NCBI RefSeq assembly: GCF_000708205.1
Contig: NW_014575559.1
Location: 85,165-149,164, forward strand
Length of the DNA: 64,000 bases
Reading direction: 5' to 3'
Source: Mixia osmundae IAM 14324
Lineage: Eukaryota; Basidiomycota; Mixiomycetes; Mixiales; Mixiaceae
In this document: positions 46,535-57,930 of the stretch, piece after piece
Position numbering within the stretch: the first letter of the stretch is position 1
Layout: each line of letters starts with the position of its first letter
Notes under the pieces: generated by a model
Seen by the model: only the letters and a program-made list of their open reading frames with translations
Database searches by the model: none
Told to the model about the DNA's origin: nothing
Position numbers and translations under genes: made by a program

Positions 46535-48731
46535 TCCTCGTCTTCTGGGAGCATGAGGTCGAGGTCCTCATAGTGCCGGATCCAATTGGCGAAGTCGCCT
46601 GCCGATTGCCAGGAGCTCGAAATCACGCCAGAGTTCACCAGACTAGCAGCACGACTGCGTCGACCCGCTCGACCTTGGCGAGCTTTGCGTTGGCTACGAA
46701 CTCGGTCAAGCGTTTGCTCGATCTCGTTCGATAGGTTGGAAACGGCATCGAGCAAGAACTGGTGCGCGCGCAATTCGGCAGTCTTGTCGACGGCGCTCGC
46801 GCGCTTCGCAGTCGCTATACCGGGCGAAGCAAATACTGGCCGGCTCATAAAGCCAAAACCGAGACTTGTGCGGGATGCAAGTGTTCTTGGTGCTTTCTCA
46901 TTCAAGATTTTGGTGCCCAAGTAGTGAAGCCACTGAGGATTCTGTGAGCGCGCGCTAGGAAGATAGATGACAGGGACTTACAAGCAGGTTGGTAAAGGGG
47001 ACGTAAACTGACCAGTCGTCTTGACAAATCTCTCGCATCTGCCGATAGATGTCGAATTGCAGATCGCCTTGTCCTTCGAATACGCTCTCATCTTCGAAAC
47101 CGCCCGACAAGAAATCGCCAGATTTACGCGTTGCTCTGGAAAGCGTGTAGTCAATGATTGTGGCAGTAATACCGGTCTCTGTGTTGTCGAGACAAGTGGG
47201 CCACGACTGTTTCGATGACGAGGCGACTCGCATTCGTCCGAAGGAAGCCACAAAGTCTTGATCTGCCGTCTTCTCGGGCGGCTCGCGAGAGATCAGGACG
47301 TTACCCCAATGCAGATCTCGATGCTCGAAGGAGCAAGCCTCTTCTGCCGCCTCGACGGACTTTGCAACTTGCCACATCACACTGGCCGCCTCTGTCCAAT
47401 TTTTGAGCTTTGCTAGCTCGAGGTCCTTGCCGTGATGAGTGAGGCACAGGATTGCGTATGCTTGCTCATCGTCAAAGAGTTCCGGGCTCGGGTTGAGCGA
47501 TTTGCCAGTCTCCATATAGGCTTGCCATTGCTGCATGAGCTCTTCGGGGTATTTTCCTTGCACAACATACGCTCTGCGGTCTTCCTTAGCGACGATGTGG
47601 GCAAGAACGAGCGGCATACCCTCTGAGCTTAGCGTAGCCCGGTACGTGCGATTGCTCGAGCAAGTAACTGATCTCGATTTCACGCTCGATATCGGCAGGC
47701 TGCGATGTCGCTGCGAGTTCCATGTTCGCATTCGGCGAGGGTGAGACGATTGGTATGATCTTGACAACAGTGCTCGTCGCATGAGAGTACCATGCGTTTG
47801 CTGATGCCGTGAAGACTTCAGAGTAGGATGCTTCGCCAATCTTACGCCAGCTGAGCACTTGATCTGCGCAGAGTGTCACGAGTGGAAATTGACCGACAAA
47901 GGAATCGAATGTGTATGGCTGCTCTTGCTCGCAAAGTGTCAATAGTCTGCGTAAGTCTGACCTTGGTCTGCATGTGCAAGGCTCTGGCTGGCGTTTCCGG
48001 GGCACAGGTGTTTCATATGTCGCAGAAAACGCTTTCCGTGAGATCGCAGAGTCTGTGAGGACTTCGACGATGGCTGGCCCAGGCCGCGGTTCTGCGAATG
48101 GAATTGGCCGTTCAGGCGACTTGCCTCGTGAAAGCTGGGGCGGAGGTCTCTCAGGCTCTCGTGGCTTGCTGTCCCCATCTGCTCGTGGCTCGAGCGACTT
48201 TCTGATTTTTGCTGGTGCCCGAGGTAGCCAGATCACGTCATCATCTCCTGCTCTTTGTCAGCTTGCTTAAGTATTGTCGCGGAACGGCGTACCTGAGGGC
48301 TTGCGAGGCGCTCGCGGCGGATGTATGGATTTGGGCGAGCTTTTCCTTTGTGTGTCCCTCACAGCGTCGTCAACGATGATGGCCCGCTCGGGACTGCTAC
48401 CACTGAAGCTACGTATAGCTTTGTTGTTCGTCCGTCCGACGCTGATCGTCGTCAGTGGCTTCTTTGACTTTGATATCCTGCGTGCGGGCATATGTTTTGC
48501 GTTCGAGATCGGCATTCCATGCTTTCTGCTGGTACTTGCTATCGCCGCAGGTTCTGTTATTGTGATGGCAGGCGACTCGGCAGAGCCAAGCTGGCCAACT
48601 CGCGCAAAGGGGGACGGCTTGCGTAGAGAGTCAATGATAGCCCGGCGAGAGCTTGCACTGCTAGCTGAGCATCGTGCGTCAGCTGTCACTCCTGTCTCAT
48701 GGCCGTAGTGGCCCTTGTACAGAGTGCCCAT
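46531..48731 (-). CDS. Haspin-family histone H3 Thr3 kinase
   Basis: Mitotic kinase that phosphorylates histone H3 Thr3 to recruit the chromosomal passenger complex. The likely ATG at 48731 (MGTLYKGHYG) starts a Ser/Arg-rich N-terminus. An intron (about 48247-48291) then leads to the kinase domain: WRKIGEASYSEVF loop, VVKIIPI, EREIEISYLL, the haspin catalytic motif FEHRDLHWGNVLI, and DYTLSR replacing DFG as is normal for haspins. YVPFTNLLWLHYLGTKIL is assembled across the last intron. The C-terminus ends DEDED at 46531-46533. It shares its upstream DNA with the divergent small gene at 48815. The exact start could lie further upstream if a short first exon exists. Confidence 0.9.
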
Positions 48732-48814
48732 GGCAAGGCAACGAAATAGCAACAAGCCAGTCGCGCCTCGATTCAGTAACGTGACGTGCAAGTGACGACG
48801 ACTTTTTGAGCGGC
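48732..48814. promoter_or_regulatory. 83-bp divergent promoter interval, haspin / small mitochondrial protein gene
   Basis: The two start codons are only 83 bp apart. The right half belongs to a repeated segment (48785-48898) whose second copy lies at 52224-52337. No specific binding site is recognised. Confidence 0.45.
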
Positions 48815-48898
48815 ATGCTGCGTTGTACTTGCGGCGTGTTGCGCCTGCGAACACAATCATTCCGGCAGCATGGCACACGAGCTGCCAGCCAAAACCGA
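48785..48898 (+). repeat. Copy 1 of a dispersed 114-bp duplication (5' leader plus presequence codons)
   Basis: It aligns without gaps to 52224-52337, with about 15 differences by hand count (about 87% identity). It covers about 30 bp upstream of the ATG at 48815 and the first 28 or so codons of that gene. There are no terminal inverted repeats or target-site duplications, so it looks like a segmental copy rather than a transposon. Confidence 0.8.
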
Positions 48899-49479
48899 GG
48901 CTCCGAACCCGATGCGACAGCTTTCAATCTCACGCCTTATATCTGGCCAACGGTACTGCTCATCGCTATCACATCCTTGGCAGTCAACAACAAGCGAGTC
49001 AGGACAGAAGCGGATGTTGCAACATCTCGCTACCTGGCACAGATCAGCGTGCTCGAGCGATTGGTGGCTCAGGCGCGGAGGGGCCAATACATATCTGATC
49101 AGGATCTGTTGCGGGAGCTGAGAGCGGTCAAGCTGCGAGCGAGAGATCCCACCGCAGCGCCAGACGACCTTTCAGACCGCATCGGCTGGTTGGAAGCATT
49201 CCTTGGCGCCAAAAAGTACAGCAAGAGAGCTAAGCAGTCGGCCGAGCAGGATTTGCAGCAGAGTGCGTCAATTTTGCCAGCTTATAGAGCGCTGCTGACT
49301 ACATCGCAGTCATTGAAGTGCAGCAGGCCGCTGACGAGGCGGCAAAGGCGGTGATCAAGCCGCACTCAATACAGGGATCCCTATCGCTTCCACAGGAGAA
49401 GACGCCGCAGGATCGAGATTCGGATGACATATCCCGGTCAGGCAGGCCCCGTTTCGATCCAAGAACATTGCGTGGCTAG
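48815..49479 (+). CDS. Small hypothetical protein with mitochondrial-type presequence and one TM segment
   Basis: Unknown function. ATG 48815 begins MLRCTCGVLRLRTQSFRQHG, which is Arg-rich, free of acidic residues and presequence-like. A hydrophobic segment, PTVLLIAITSLAV, follows at about 45-58. The rest is charged and helical (AQISVLERLVAQARRG, LLRELRAVKLRARD), suggesting a coiled coil. One intron (about 49263-49309) splices QQ to IIEVQQAADEAAKAV, and the protein ends RPRFDPRTLRG at TAG 49477-49479, about 205 residues. A matrix-facing, inner-membrane-anchored protein is a reasonable guess. Its presequence-coding end is duplicated at 52.2 kb. Confidence 0.68.
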
Positions 49480-49831
49480 ACTATCATGTATCAGCGCTTT
49501 CACACGACCAGCTATGGTCCCTTCGTTTGAGTGGCGCTCGACCGAATGAACGAGTTTTAGATAAGCTGCGGAGCGTGGACAATATGCAGCTGTACCCGCA
49601 ACGCTGATCGTGTGACGATCCCGTGGACAGCTGAGCTTGCATCACGACTGATTGTCACAAGACACTAAATTCGGGAACCGCGCGTGGGGCAGATGCCTGA
49701 TAACGATAAGACTCCACCACCTTGGCCCATATACATAAGTCTCGCAAGAGCAGACGGCCACCCGTATCAGCAATCGACACTGTGCTGCCCTCATTCAGAG
49801 ATACACATAGACACCGCGCACATCTGCCAGC
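49480..49831. other. 352-bp intergenic interval
   Basis: No gene or repeat seen. It presumably contains the terminator of the small mitochondrial-type gene and the promoter of the purine permease. Confidence 0.4.
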
Positions 49832-51967
49832 ATGATCACCGAGGAGCCGACCGCCTATGCTGCACCTTATGTGGCGGAAATGTCAGCAGAGGACTTGACG
49901 TCTCTCATTGACTCTACCACCACTAAGTTGCCAACTCTGGATCAAGTCAAGGTGCGTCACTTCCGTGGGTTGAGCTTGATCAGGCTCAAATTCTGGACGG
50001 TAGCACAAACTGACAACACGTGACGGCTGGCTGGGCGATTTTGATTACGCGTGGCTCTGTCTTCCGACCTTGCCTTGCCTTCATACTGGACGCTTCCGCA
50101 CAAAATCGACACCCTTCTATGGTCTCACAGACACCCTGCCCATTGTTCTCGCTGTCGTTGCAGGCTTTCAACACTTCCTAGCCATGCTCGCTGGAGTCAT
50201 CACGCCACCCATCATTTTGGCGAGCGAACTTGGCTTCGGCCCCTCACTTCAAAATTATCTCGTCTCCAGCGCTTTTATCGCTTCAGGCATACTTAGCGCT
50301 GCCCAGATGACCCGCTTCCGCTTCCCTTTCACCACCTACACGTACGGGACTGGATTGATCACAGTTGTGGGAATATCTTTTGCTACCCTGTCCACCGCCT
50401 CGGCTATCTTTACAGTCCTGTATGCCAACGGCACTTGTCCATCCACAACAGCCGCGGATGGCACAGTCACGCGAGGGGAGTGCAGGGAAGCATATGGCTA
50501 CTTGCTCGGAACCTCGGCAGTCTGTTCGCTATTCGAAATGCTGCTCTCGTTTGTCAATCCGAAAACGCTTCGCAAGATCTTTCCCCCCGTGGTATCGGGC
50601 ATAGTCGTCATATTAATGTGCGTGCGCTGCGTACGAGCATCCATGCCAGCTCGGGCTTCAGCGCAGATGGTTGACGCTCTGTTTGCACAGTGGCGCTTCA
50701 CTCGTAGGTGATTCTGGTATCTTGAACTGGATGGGTGGCGCGGGCCCTTGCTCTTCGTTACCCGTCGAAGCAGGTTCTATATTTGCAAAGTAGGCGTCAT
50801 CCGCACGATGCGTGTCTCCATTCTGACTCTCCTGGCAGGTGCCCAACCATCTTCGCAAAGCACGCGCTGCCGTGGGGTAGCGCGCAATACCTTGGACTTG
50901 GCTTCGTCACTTTCTTGACCATCGTGCTATGCGAGGTCTTCGGCTCGCCATTCATGAAGAACGCGGGCATTGTCATCGGCTTAGGAGTCGGCTGCCTGGT
51001 GGCGGGTCCAGCAGGCTACATCGATGGCTCCACGGTCAGATCAGCGCCAGTCATCACATTTACTTGGGTCGAGACTTTCCCCCTCAAGGTATATGGTCCA
51101 GCCGTCCTGCCTTTGCTTGCCGTGTATCTCGCCCTTTCCCTCGAAGCCACCGGTGACATCACTGCATCCTCAGAAGCGTCTCGTCAGCCAACTTCAGGCG
51201 AGTTGTATTCGAGCCGCGTCCAAGGTGGCATTCTTGCAGACGGCTTCAATTCGATGATTTCAGCCCTCATGACACAACCCCCCCTCAGCATCTTTGCGCA
51301 GAACTGCGGTATCATCGCAGCGACTGGTAATGCGAACAGATTCTCAGGTTACATCTGCGCAGTCTTTCTCATCCTAGCCGGCGTACTGTCCAAAATCAGC
51401 GGAGTGTTCCTGGCTATTCCCAACTCGGTGCTAGGTGGGGCTACGTCGTATCTGTTTGCTACTGTCGTCACCTCTGGCATCCGTGTCGTCGCGATGATGC
51501 CGTTCACGTAAGCAGCGTGACCCTTGCGATTTTCAAGAGGGCTGATGCTGTTGAGCAGGCGACGCAACCGATTCGTCTTAACCTCGGGACTCGTCTTCGG
51601 GCTTGGGGCATTACTCAGACCCAATTGGGCGTCATTCATCTTTACGTCACCCGAAGTCGGAGGCAATCGCGCGCTCAGAGGGGTCAGCATGATGACTAGA
51701 GCTTGAACTACATTCACTGACTCGTGTTGCCTCGTATAGTTCGAGGACTCGATCGTGATTGTGCTCGAGACACCGTTCCTTATTGGCGCCATTGTTGCGA
51801 CCATCGTCAACGCCATCCTGCCCGGCGAAGTGCAGCCGACTACGACCATCATTACGCAGTCTGAACCTGCCAACCAAGGCCCGGTCGACCCAGCCCAGCT
51901 CGAGTCTCAATCAGGCTCAGATCGTGCATCGGAAGACCACAAGGAGAAGCCGCACCTCACCTCATAG
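49832..51967 (+). CDS. Xanthine/uric acid permease, NCS2 (NAT) family
   Basis: Proton-coupled purine transporter of the plasma membrane, like Aspergillus UapA/UapC. ATG 49832 gives MITEEPTAYAAPYVAEM. Exons carry GWLGDFDYAWL, the QH motif in AGFQHFLAMLAGVITPP, many hydrophobic helices, and the family signature QNCGIIAATGNANRF (the Q-N-x-G-x4-T core of the substrate site). AIPNSVLGGATSYLF follows. After an intron at about 51510-51558 the last helices read NRFVLTSGLVFGLGALL and, after another intron, SIVIVLETPFLIGAIVATIV. A polar C-terminal tail ends at 51967. About five introns of roughly 50-60 nt. Specificity for xanthine/urate versus other purines is inferred from the fungal clade. Confidence 0.92.
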
Positions 51968-52491
51968 AGGCCGCGTGTACACTTTCCAGATTGCGCTGCA
52001 CATTCAGGATCACAGGTTGTTTCGATTTATGCAATAATGATGATATCTATCTAGACTGTGTGCGAAGCAAGCCAGCAATGTCGTTCACGCTGTTGAGATG
52101 TGATCGGGCTGCGCCATGCATCGAGGGCAGGAGGGTTCTGAGAGGATTGATACAAGTCCAATGAAAGCGTGCTGAAACGTGTCAACTGAAACATCAGATA
52201 ACACATATGAAGCTTTGACATTGCGTGCAAGTGACGACGATTTTTCCAGCGGCATGCTGCGTTACACTTGCGGCGTGCCGCGCCTGCGAATGGGATCATT
52301 CCGGCAGCATGGCTCACGAGCTGCCAGCTAGAATCGACGCCGACAGATAGTCGGCGTCGAGGCCGCGTGTCGACTGTGATTTCGATTGACACGTATCATA
52401 CGTCGCCGCACCCTTCGATTCGACTGAGGCGTCCCCTTTCGCCGGTGTGAAGCCGCCAAGACCTGCGCGGACAATCTTGTCTGATGCGTAG
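51968..52491. other. 524-bp intergenic region carrying the second repeat copy
   Basis: Between the permease and PAQR genes, both on the plus strand. It holds repeat copy 2 (52224-52337) and presumably the PAQR promoter. Nothing else is recognised. Confidence 0.5.
52224..52337 (+). repeat. Copy 2 of the 114-bp duplication; relic of a presequence-coding exon
   Basis: Same orientation as copy 1. It keeps an ATG and 24 presequence-like codons (MLRYTCGVPRLRMGSFRQHG...) but then meets TAG. No donor site would splice it into the PAQR gene downstream. It is probably a non-coding relic or a transplanted leader/promoter segment. Confidence 0.75.
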
Positions 52492-53536
52492 ATGACATGC
52501 AATGACGAATCATCGAGCACGCTCAGAAAACATTCGGCGGCTGATGTGCGACTCGGAAAGCCAGTGGTGAATACTGCGACGCTAACAGTACGATATGACG
52601 AGCTGCCGCCGTGGCAGCAAGACAACCCTGCCATCACAGCCGGCTACAGATCAGAGAACAATTCCTATCGAGCCTGTTTCTACTCCATCTGCGGCTATCT
52701 GCACAATGAGACGGCCAACATCTGGACGCATCTGCTCAGCTCGACTAGCTTCATCGTGCTTGCTGTTGTGATTGCGCTCGGTGGATACATCAATCCTTCG
52801 GCAGATCAGAGCAAAGGCCGACTTGGTCTTGCTGCGCTGTGGAACGTCGTCGACCCGTGGCCTGCGGACAATGCTACGCTGCCGACGGTGAGCTATGCCG
52901 ACACTATCGCCTTTTATGCTTTCAAAATCTGCTGCGCGCTCTGTCTCGGATTCAGTTGGTTTTTCCACACTGTCGCTTGCCATTCAGATGCAGTGGCGAA
53001 GCGGTACAACAAGCTCGATTATGTCGGTATCGTCTTGCAGATCTATGGCTCCAACATCGCCGGCCTGCGATTCGCGTACTTCTGCGACGTTCAGCATGGA
53101 CTCATGTGGGCCGCAGTCATCACTGTGTTGTCCGCAGGTGCCGTCTATACCGTCATTTCGCCGACGTACCGTACGCCTGCCTATCGCAGACTCCGCACGA
53201 TGATCTTCGCGGCGCTCGGATTGAGCGCGATCTTTCCGGTCGGACATGCAGTAGCCCTATACGGGGTATGTTCGACGTCGCTCTGGAAAGCTCTCGCGCT
53301 GATGCTGGCAGCAGTGGAACCGTGCGCATGATGTCTTGTCGCTCAATTACCTGCTCAGCAGCGGCGCCCTATATTTGTTTGGCGCAGCGCTCTATGCCGA
53401 GCGCTTGCCTGAACATCTTCTGCCCGGCAAGTTCAACTACTTCTCGAGCCATTCGATCTTCCACGTCATGATAAATGCAGCAGCCTTGTGTCATTGTGCG
53501 CTCATTGATCTGTCCCAGCACAAGGCACTGAGCTAA
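52492..53536 (+). CDS. PAQR/adiponectin-receptor-like membrane protein (Izh family)
   Basis: Seven-helix membrane protein of the hemolysin III/PAQR superfamily; the yeast Izh proteins affect zinc and sterol homeostasis and the family is linked to ceramidase activity. ATG 52492. Motifs are YRSENNSYRACFYSICGYLH, HNETANIWTHLL, the metal-site region SWFFHTVACHS, NKLDYVGI and the C-terminal HSIFH. One intron (about 53264-53310) restores the frame from ALYG to QWNRAHDVLSLNYLLSSGALYLFG. TAA is at 53534-53536; about 330 residues, usual for the family. Its promoter lies downstream of repeat copy 2. Confidence 0.9.
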
Positions 53537-53844
53537 CGCAGCGGAACAGACGCAGCCATCTCGGAAGCCTTTCGCTTCTGGCACATCGAGCAGCTCGGCC
53601 AATGTCCGACCAGCCAAAGTAGCATAGCCAAGTCATTCATAGACCTATAGACCATGACGGCAGCATTGCATACATCGAACAAGCTCCTGCTTGCGGTCCG
53701 CGGGCGATCCCCTGATGCATCATCGAGACCGTTTTTTGAGTTGGCCACTGTCATTTGATTGGTGATTTGTGACTTGGCACGTCGCGAAAGGCGCGATACT
53801 AGCGGCACGACCGAGAACTGGCGAACGAGGGCGAGGCGAGGCAG
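53537..53844. other. 308-bp intergenic interval, PAQR to eIF2A
   Basis: No gene seen. An ATG at 53654 opens a short frame that ends quickly and is not supported as the eIF2A start. Confidence 0.4.
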
Positions 53845-56156
53845 ATGTCTGCCTGTCAGTACTCTTGTAAGCTTCCCTCGCTGCACGACCTGGCAAAGCG
53901 CTCACTGCGTCTTCCACATGCTCAGATCGGTCTCTGCGGGCGCTAGGCGTCTGCAATGGACCACCAGAGTACTCAGACGTCTCAGCTTTTCAGCGGTCAG
54001 TCAGATCACCTGGACCACTGCGCCGACGTTGGCTGAGCACATCCGACGGAGAGCAGACCAGCAGGGACGACGCGCAACTTTGCATGGAGCAGCGATGGCT
54101 CGACATTTGCCTATGCCGAGTCGAACAGGTCAGCTCGACAGCACTTGCGGACTGTCTCGCATGCTGAGCTAGTACCGCCGTTCTCAATAGCGTGACAGTC
54201 ACACGGGCGGACAGTCACGAGGTCTTGTGTACAGTAGACGTGCCTGCAGTCGTCACGGTCGCCCTCTCACCCAAGGGGAGCTTCTTCTCGACTTGGGAGC
54301 GAATGGGCAAGCACTCCCCCTCGAGACCATCAGTCAACCTACGCTGATGTTTGCACGGTCATCCAGTCAAGACAGCGGATGGAAGTCAGCACAAGAACCT
54401 GCGCGTGTGGTCGACGAATACGGGACAGGAAGTCGCCTCCTTTACGCAAAAGTCTTATGACGGCTGGTCAGCACACTGCCAAGGCGAGACTTGTGCAAGA
54501 CTCATTGACATCCAGGGACCTGCAATATACCGAGGATGAGATGCGGGCAGTGCGATGCGTCGCAAACGAAGTGCACATCTATGATACCTCGGATTTCACA
54601 AAGGGGATAGCCGACAAGCTACGCGCCGATGGTGTTGCTGCCGTCTCGCTCTCGCGCGGTCGGAACCCTTCCGTTGCCGTCTTTGTGCCAGAGAGCAAGG
54701 TGAGTCAAGACCAGCAAACGTCGCCTTGAGCTTACCAGCTGTGCTGCAGGGCGCACCCGCAAGCTTGAGAACGCACCACCTCGAGACGCTATCAAGCGTC
54801 AATGCGCAGAAGACGTTCTACAAGGCAGACAAAGTGCAGATCAAATGGAATCAATCCGGTACGATGCTGCTCTTCTTGACGCAGACAGATGTCGACAAGA
54901 CCGGCAAAAGTTACTACGGCGAGACTGGCTTGTATCTCATGAGCGCATCCGGCGCCTTTGATTGCCGCGTCACGCTCGATCGAGAAGGCACCATCCACGA
55001 CTTCACATGGTCTCCGAATGACAAGGAATTCGTCGTGACATACGGCTACATGCCAGCCAAGACGACCATCTTCGATCACCGGGTCAATGTCGTGCACGAC
55101 TTTGGCATCTCGCCGCGTAACTTTGTCGCCTTCAACCCGCAAGGTCGACTGCTATGTCTCGCAGGTTTTGGCAATCTCGCCGGCGAGATCGATATTTACG
55201 ACCGCAAGACGCTCAAGAAGCTGACCACTTTTGATGCGCCCAATACCAGCACGTGTCAGTGGTCTCCAGACGGTCGCTATCTCCTCTGCGCTACTTTGAG
55301 TCCGCGGCTCAGAGTAGACAATGGCATCAAGCTCTTCCACCACACAGGCGCGCTCGTCCATGTGCAAGATATGGAGGAGCTTTACCAAGCAGGCTGGCGG
55401 CCGGCAGATGCCAGTCTTTTCCCTTTCCGTCAGTCGCTCTCGCCTGCTCCTGCTCCCTCTGCGCAATATGCGAGCTCAACGCCCACCAAACCACCAGGTT
55501 CGTAATTCTGCCCTGCCTTGAGGCTGTTGCTGAGGCAGTGTGTGGCAGTCAAAGCGATGGGTGCGTATCGCCCGCCAGGCGCAAGAGGACAACCCGCCTC
55601 TAATTTGTTCAAGCGTGAAGACGAAGGCGGCGAACCTCACGTCTTTCAAGCGTCGCCTGCGCGCAACGAGCCCATCGAGTTCGGACCTCGCAAGCCTCGC
55701 ACCATACCCGGCATGGCGCCCAAAGATGCCACACAATCGAATCAGGAGAACGGAAAATCGAAGAAGAAAAAAGAGCCCAAGACGCCGAGGCCGAATCGTA
55801 GGAATGGCACGGAAGATCCTGACTCGTCCTTCTTGGCACCAGACACCGGGCCGAACAGTCCCGCACCATCGACGGGTCCGGCGACACCGGCGAGGGCGTC
55901 GACACCTAGTACGCCGATGCGACCGCCTGCCGTTCAGGCCCTCAATGACTCGAACAATAACATCGTCTCGCTGTCGCCCGAGGACAAAAAGCGTCGAGCT
56001 CTGACCAAGAAGCTCTCTTCGATTCAGCAGCTCAAAGACCGACGTGCACGCGGAGAAAAGCTTGAGCTCACGCAAATTCAAAAAATATCGGCAGAGCCGG
56101 ATGTCGTGAAGGAATTGAAGGAGCTCGCTGCGCTCGATCTCAACGGCAAAGCATAG
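53845..56156 (+). CDS. Eukaryotic translation initiation factor 2A (eIF2A)
   Basis: WD-repeat initiation factor associated with 40S subunits and alternative Met-tRNA delivery. I place the ATG at 53845 (MSACQYS). A gtaagc intron joins it to YRSLRALGVCNGPPEYSD, matching the VRG...NGPP start of the family, then RNFAWSSDGSTFAYAE, SPKGSFFSTWERM, HKNLRVWSTNTGQEVASF, ADKVQIKWNQSG, TQTDVDKTGKSYYGETGLY, YGYMPAKTTIF, LAGFGNLAGEIDIYD and TLSPRLRVDNG. The C-terminus is AYRPPGARGQ, a Pro/Ser-rich linker and a Lys-rich helix (KKRRALTKKLSSIQQLKDRR). An intron at 54307-54375 uses a GC donor (gcaagc). TAG is at 56154-56156. Confidence 0.92.
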
Positions 56157-56288
56157 ATGTTTAACTTGTCGCATTGCATCCCGCATGCTTCTGCAGACTA
56201 CCCGCAGCGATATACATTGGTACACACGCATCTGTTGCGCTTTTCTTGCGATCGTAAAGTGTGAGAATGGATGTTGATGTGTACAGCG

Positions 56289-57757
56289 CTAGCGTGAATC
56301 GCGTTTGCGATGACGTTGCGAATGATGCGATTTAGGCGACTTGGACGTGCCTCCGGTAGCTTCTCTGGGGCTTCTGCTTGAGCGCTCAGATCGTGACTCG
56401 ACCTCGACGACGCCCGAGCTCATGTCGCCGAATTGCATCTCGCCAAGCTGCGTTTCGCCATCAAAGCCCATTCGCCAAACGCGCGGCGATCCCAGCAGCC
56501 GTCCGAAGCCTGAACCTACGCCAGATCGGCCCACTGTCGCTTCTACCGATAGCTCGGCTTCGAAAGCGTTGTTGCCTTCCTCGGGCAGCCAGAGCAAGAC
56601 CGCCAGATCGAGCGAAGGTGTAACGCCGGTATGTGCTACCGGATCTTCGCCAATCGTGAAGAGTGCTCTTGACGATTCAACGCCAGATCCTAGCACTGAC
56701 GGATGAGATGTATAAGCGTAGTCTGTTCCTCCTCCGCGAGACAGGAACAGCGAGCCGTATGGCGTATAGCCAATCGACACGCCAAGGGTTGTGTTTGTGT
56801 TTCTGTGTACTTGCGTACGCTCCTCGACCGGCGGTGCTTGCGTACTGTGCGAGGGATAGATTGCTTTGATGACGGGGCATACGCCATCGGGGTCATCCCC
56901 AGCTGGAAAGAACCTCAAGGAGACTTCGGCTTGTCGAACGCGGCCCTGCGTGAGCGCGTGAAAGATGACCCTAAATGCGAGCACGCAAGACCGAAACGGC
57001 ACAGTCTCGCGAGGTGGATACTGCACGGACATGTCAGTGAAGTCACTGTCACATTTCAAGCGCGACGCACTAGTATATGCGTCTTCGTTACTAGCAAGCG
57101 TGACTTCGAGAGCTGTACATCTGCCACCAGTGGCGTACGTGAAGGAGTCACGTCGCCTGGCAGCTGCCTCTCCTTGAGCTTGGGCGACGTGGACGACTTT
57201 GTACGTGTGCGCGAGACATTCTTAAACGAGCTTGAGGACGGCAATGGGCTCGACGAGAGCTTTGGTGAGCCGCCCTTCGGCGTGTTGATCAACGTCGAAG
57301 GTGTAGCAGTCAATGATGAAAGTGAGCGAGCAATATCCGTCGAGCTCGGGCTCCGGCCTATGCTCGACGCCAGGCCGACATCAGGCGCTTCAGTTGCCTT
57401 GAGCTTGAACCCCTGCGAGTGCTCTTCGCTGCTGCTCGATGCTACTGGCAGAGGATCCGAGCCAGACTGTATCATGTTGACAGATGACATCCCCTCCTTG
57501 CCGTATTTGACCGTCTGCGGAGGCGCCGAGCCTCTCCTGCCAGAGTACCATCCACCTGATAGACGAATGCCGTCCATCGAGTCGCTAGATTCACCGCTCG
57601 AAGCAAATGGGGCGGGCGATGCTGACCGACGACTGGCATCTGACTCTTGCGATGCTTGTCCTCGATGAGACCATCTGCTCGTCAGATCAGTGACCATCTC
57701 GCCTGGCCGCTGCATGCTCACGTCGACATCTCGAATGGGTCGTCGCTCCGTCGTCAT
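56289..57757 (-). CDS. Conserved hypothetical protein, Ser-rich N-terminus with a globular C-terminal domain
   Basis: Not recognised. The ATG at 57757 gives MTTERRPIRDVDVSM; the longer frame upstream opens only with TTG. The first part is Ser/Thr/Lys-rich and probably disordered. An intron of about 48 nt (gtgcgt...gtgcag, about 57010-57062) joins it to YPPRETVPFRSCVLAFRV. The C-terminal part looks folded (IFHALTQGRVRQAEVSLRFF, NTTLGVSIGYTPYGSLFLS, LDLAVLLWLPEEGNNAFEAE) and ends with a basic, Ser/Arg-rich tail, RHRKRDSR. It has the look of a conserved fungal family, but I cannot name it. It is convergent with eIF2A, 132 bp apart. Confidence 0.65.
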
Positions 57758-57930
57758 GAACCGGCTCGATCGCTCGTCGGTCAAGATGGCAGCATTACTG
57801 CCCCTGTCGCGAGTCAAGGCAGTGTGACCTTGGCCTGCGCTAGCTCAACTCAAATTTTGTCCTTCTTGTCAATGTCAATCAAGAACGCGTTCAAAGGTAC
57901 AGAGATCGCGTGACACTGCCGACAACATGT

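Noticed and set aside
52224-52337. Repeat copy 2 as first coding exon of the PAQR gene
   Set aside because: It ends in an in-frame TAG with no donor site before it, and PAQR has its own good ATG at 52492.
53654-53758. Alternative eIF2A start at ATG 53654 (or ATG 53956)
   Set aside because: Neither splices cleanly into the conserved NGPP segment. ATG 53845 with a gtaagc donor gives the expected family N-terminus.
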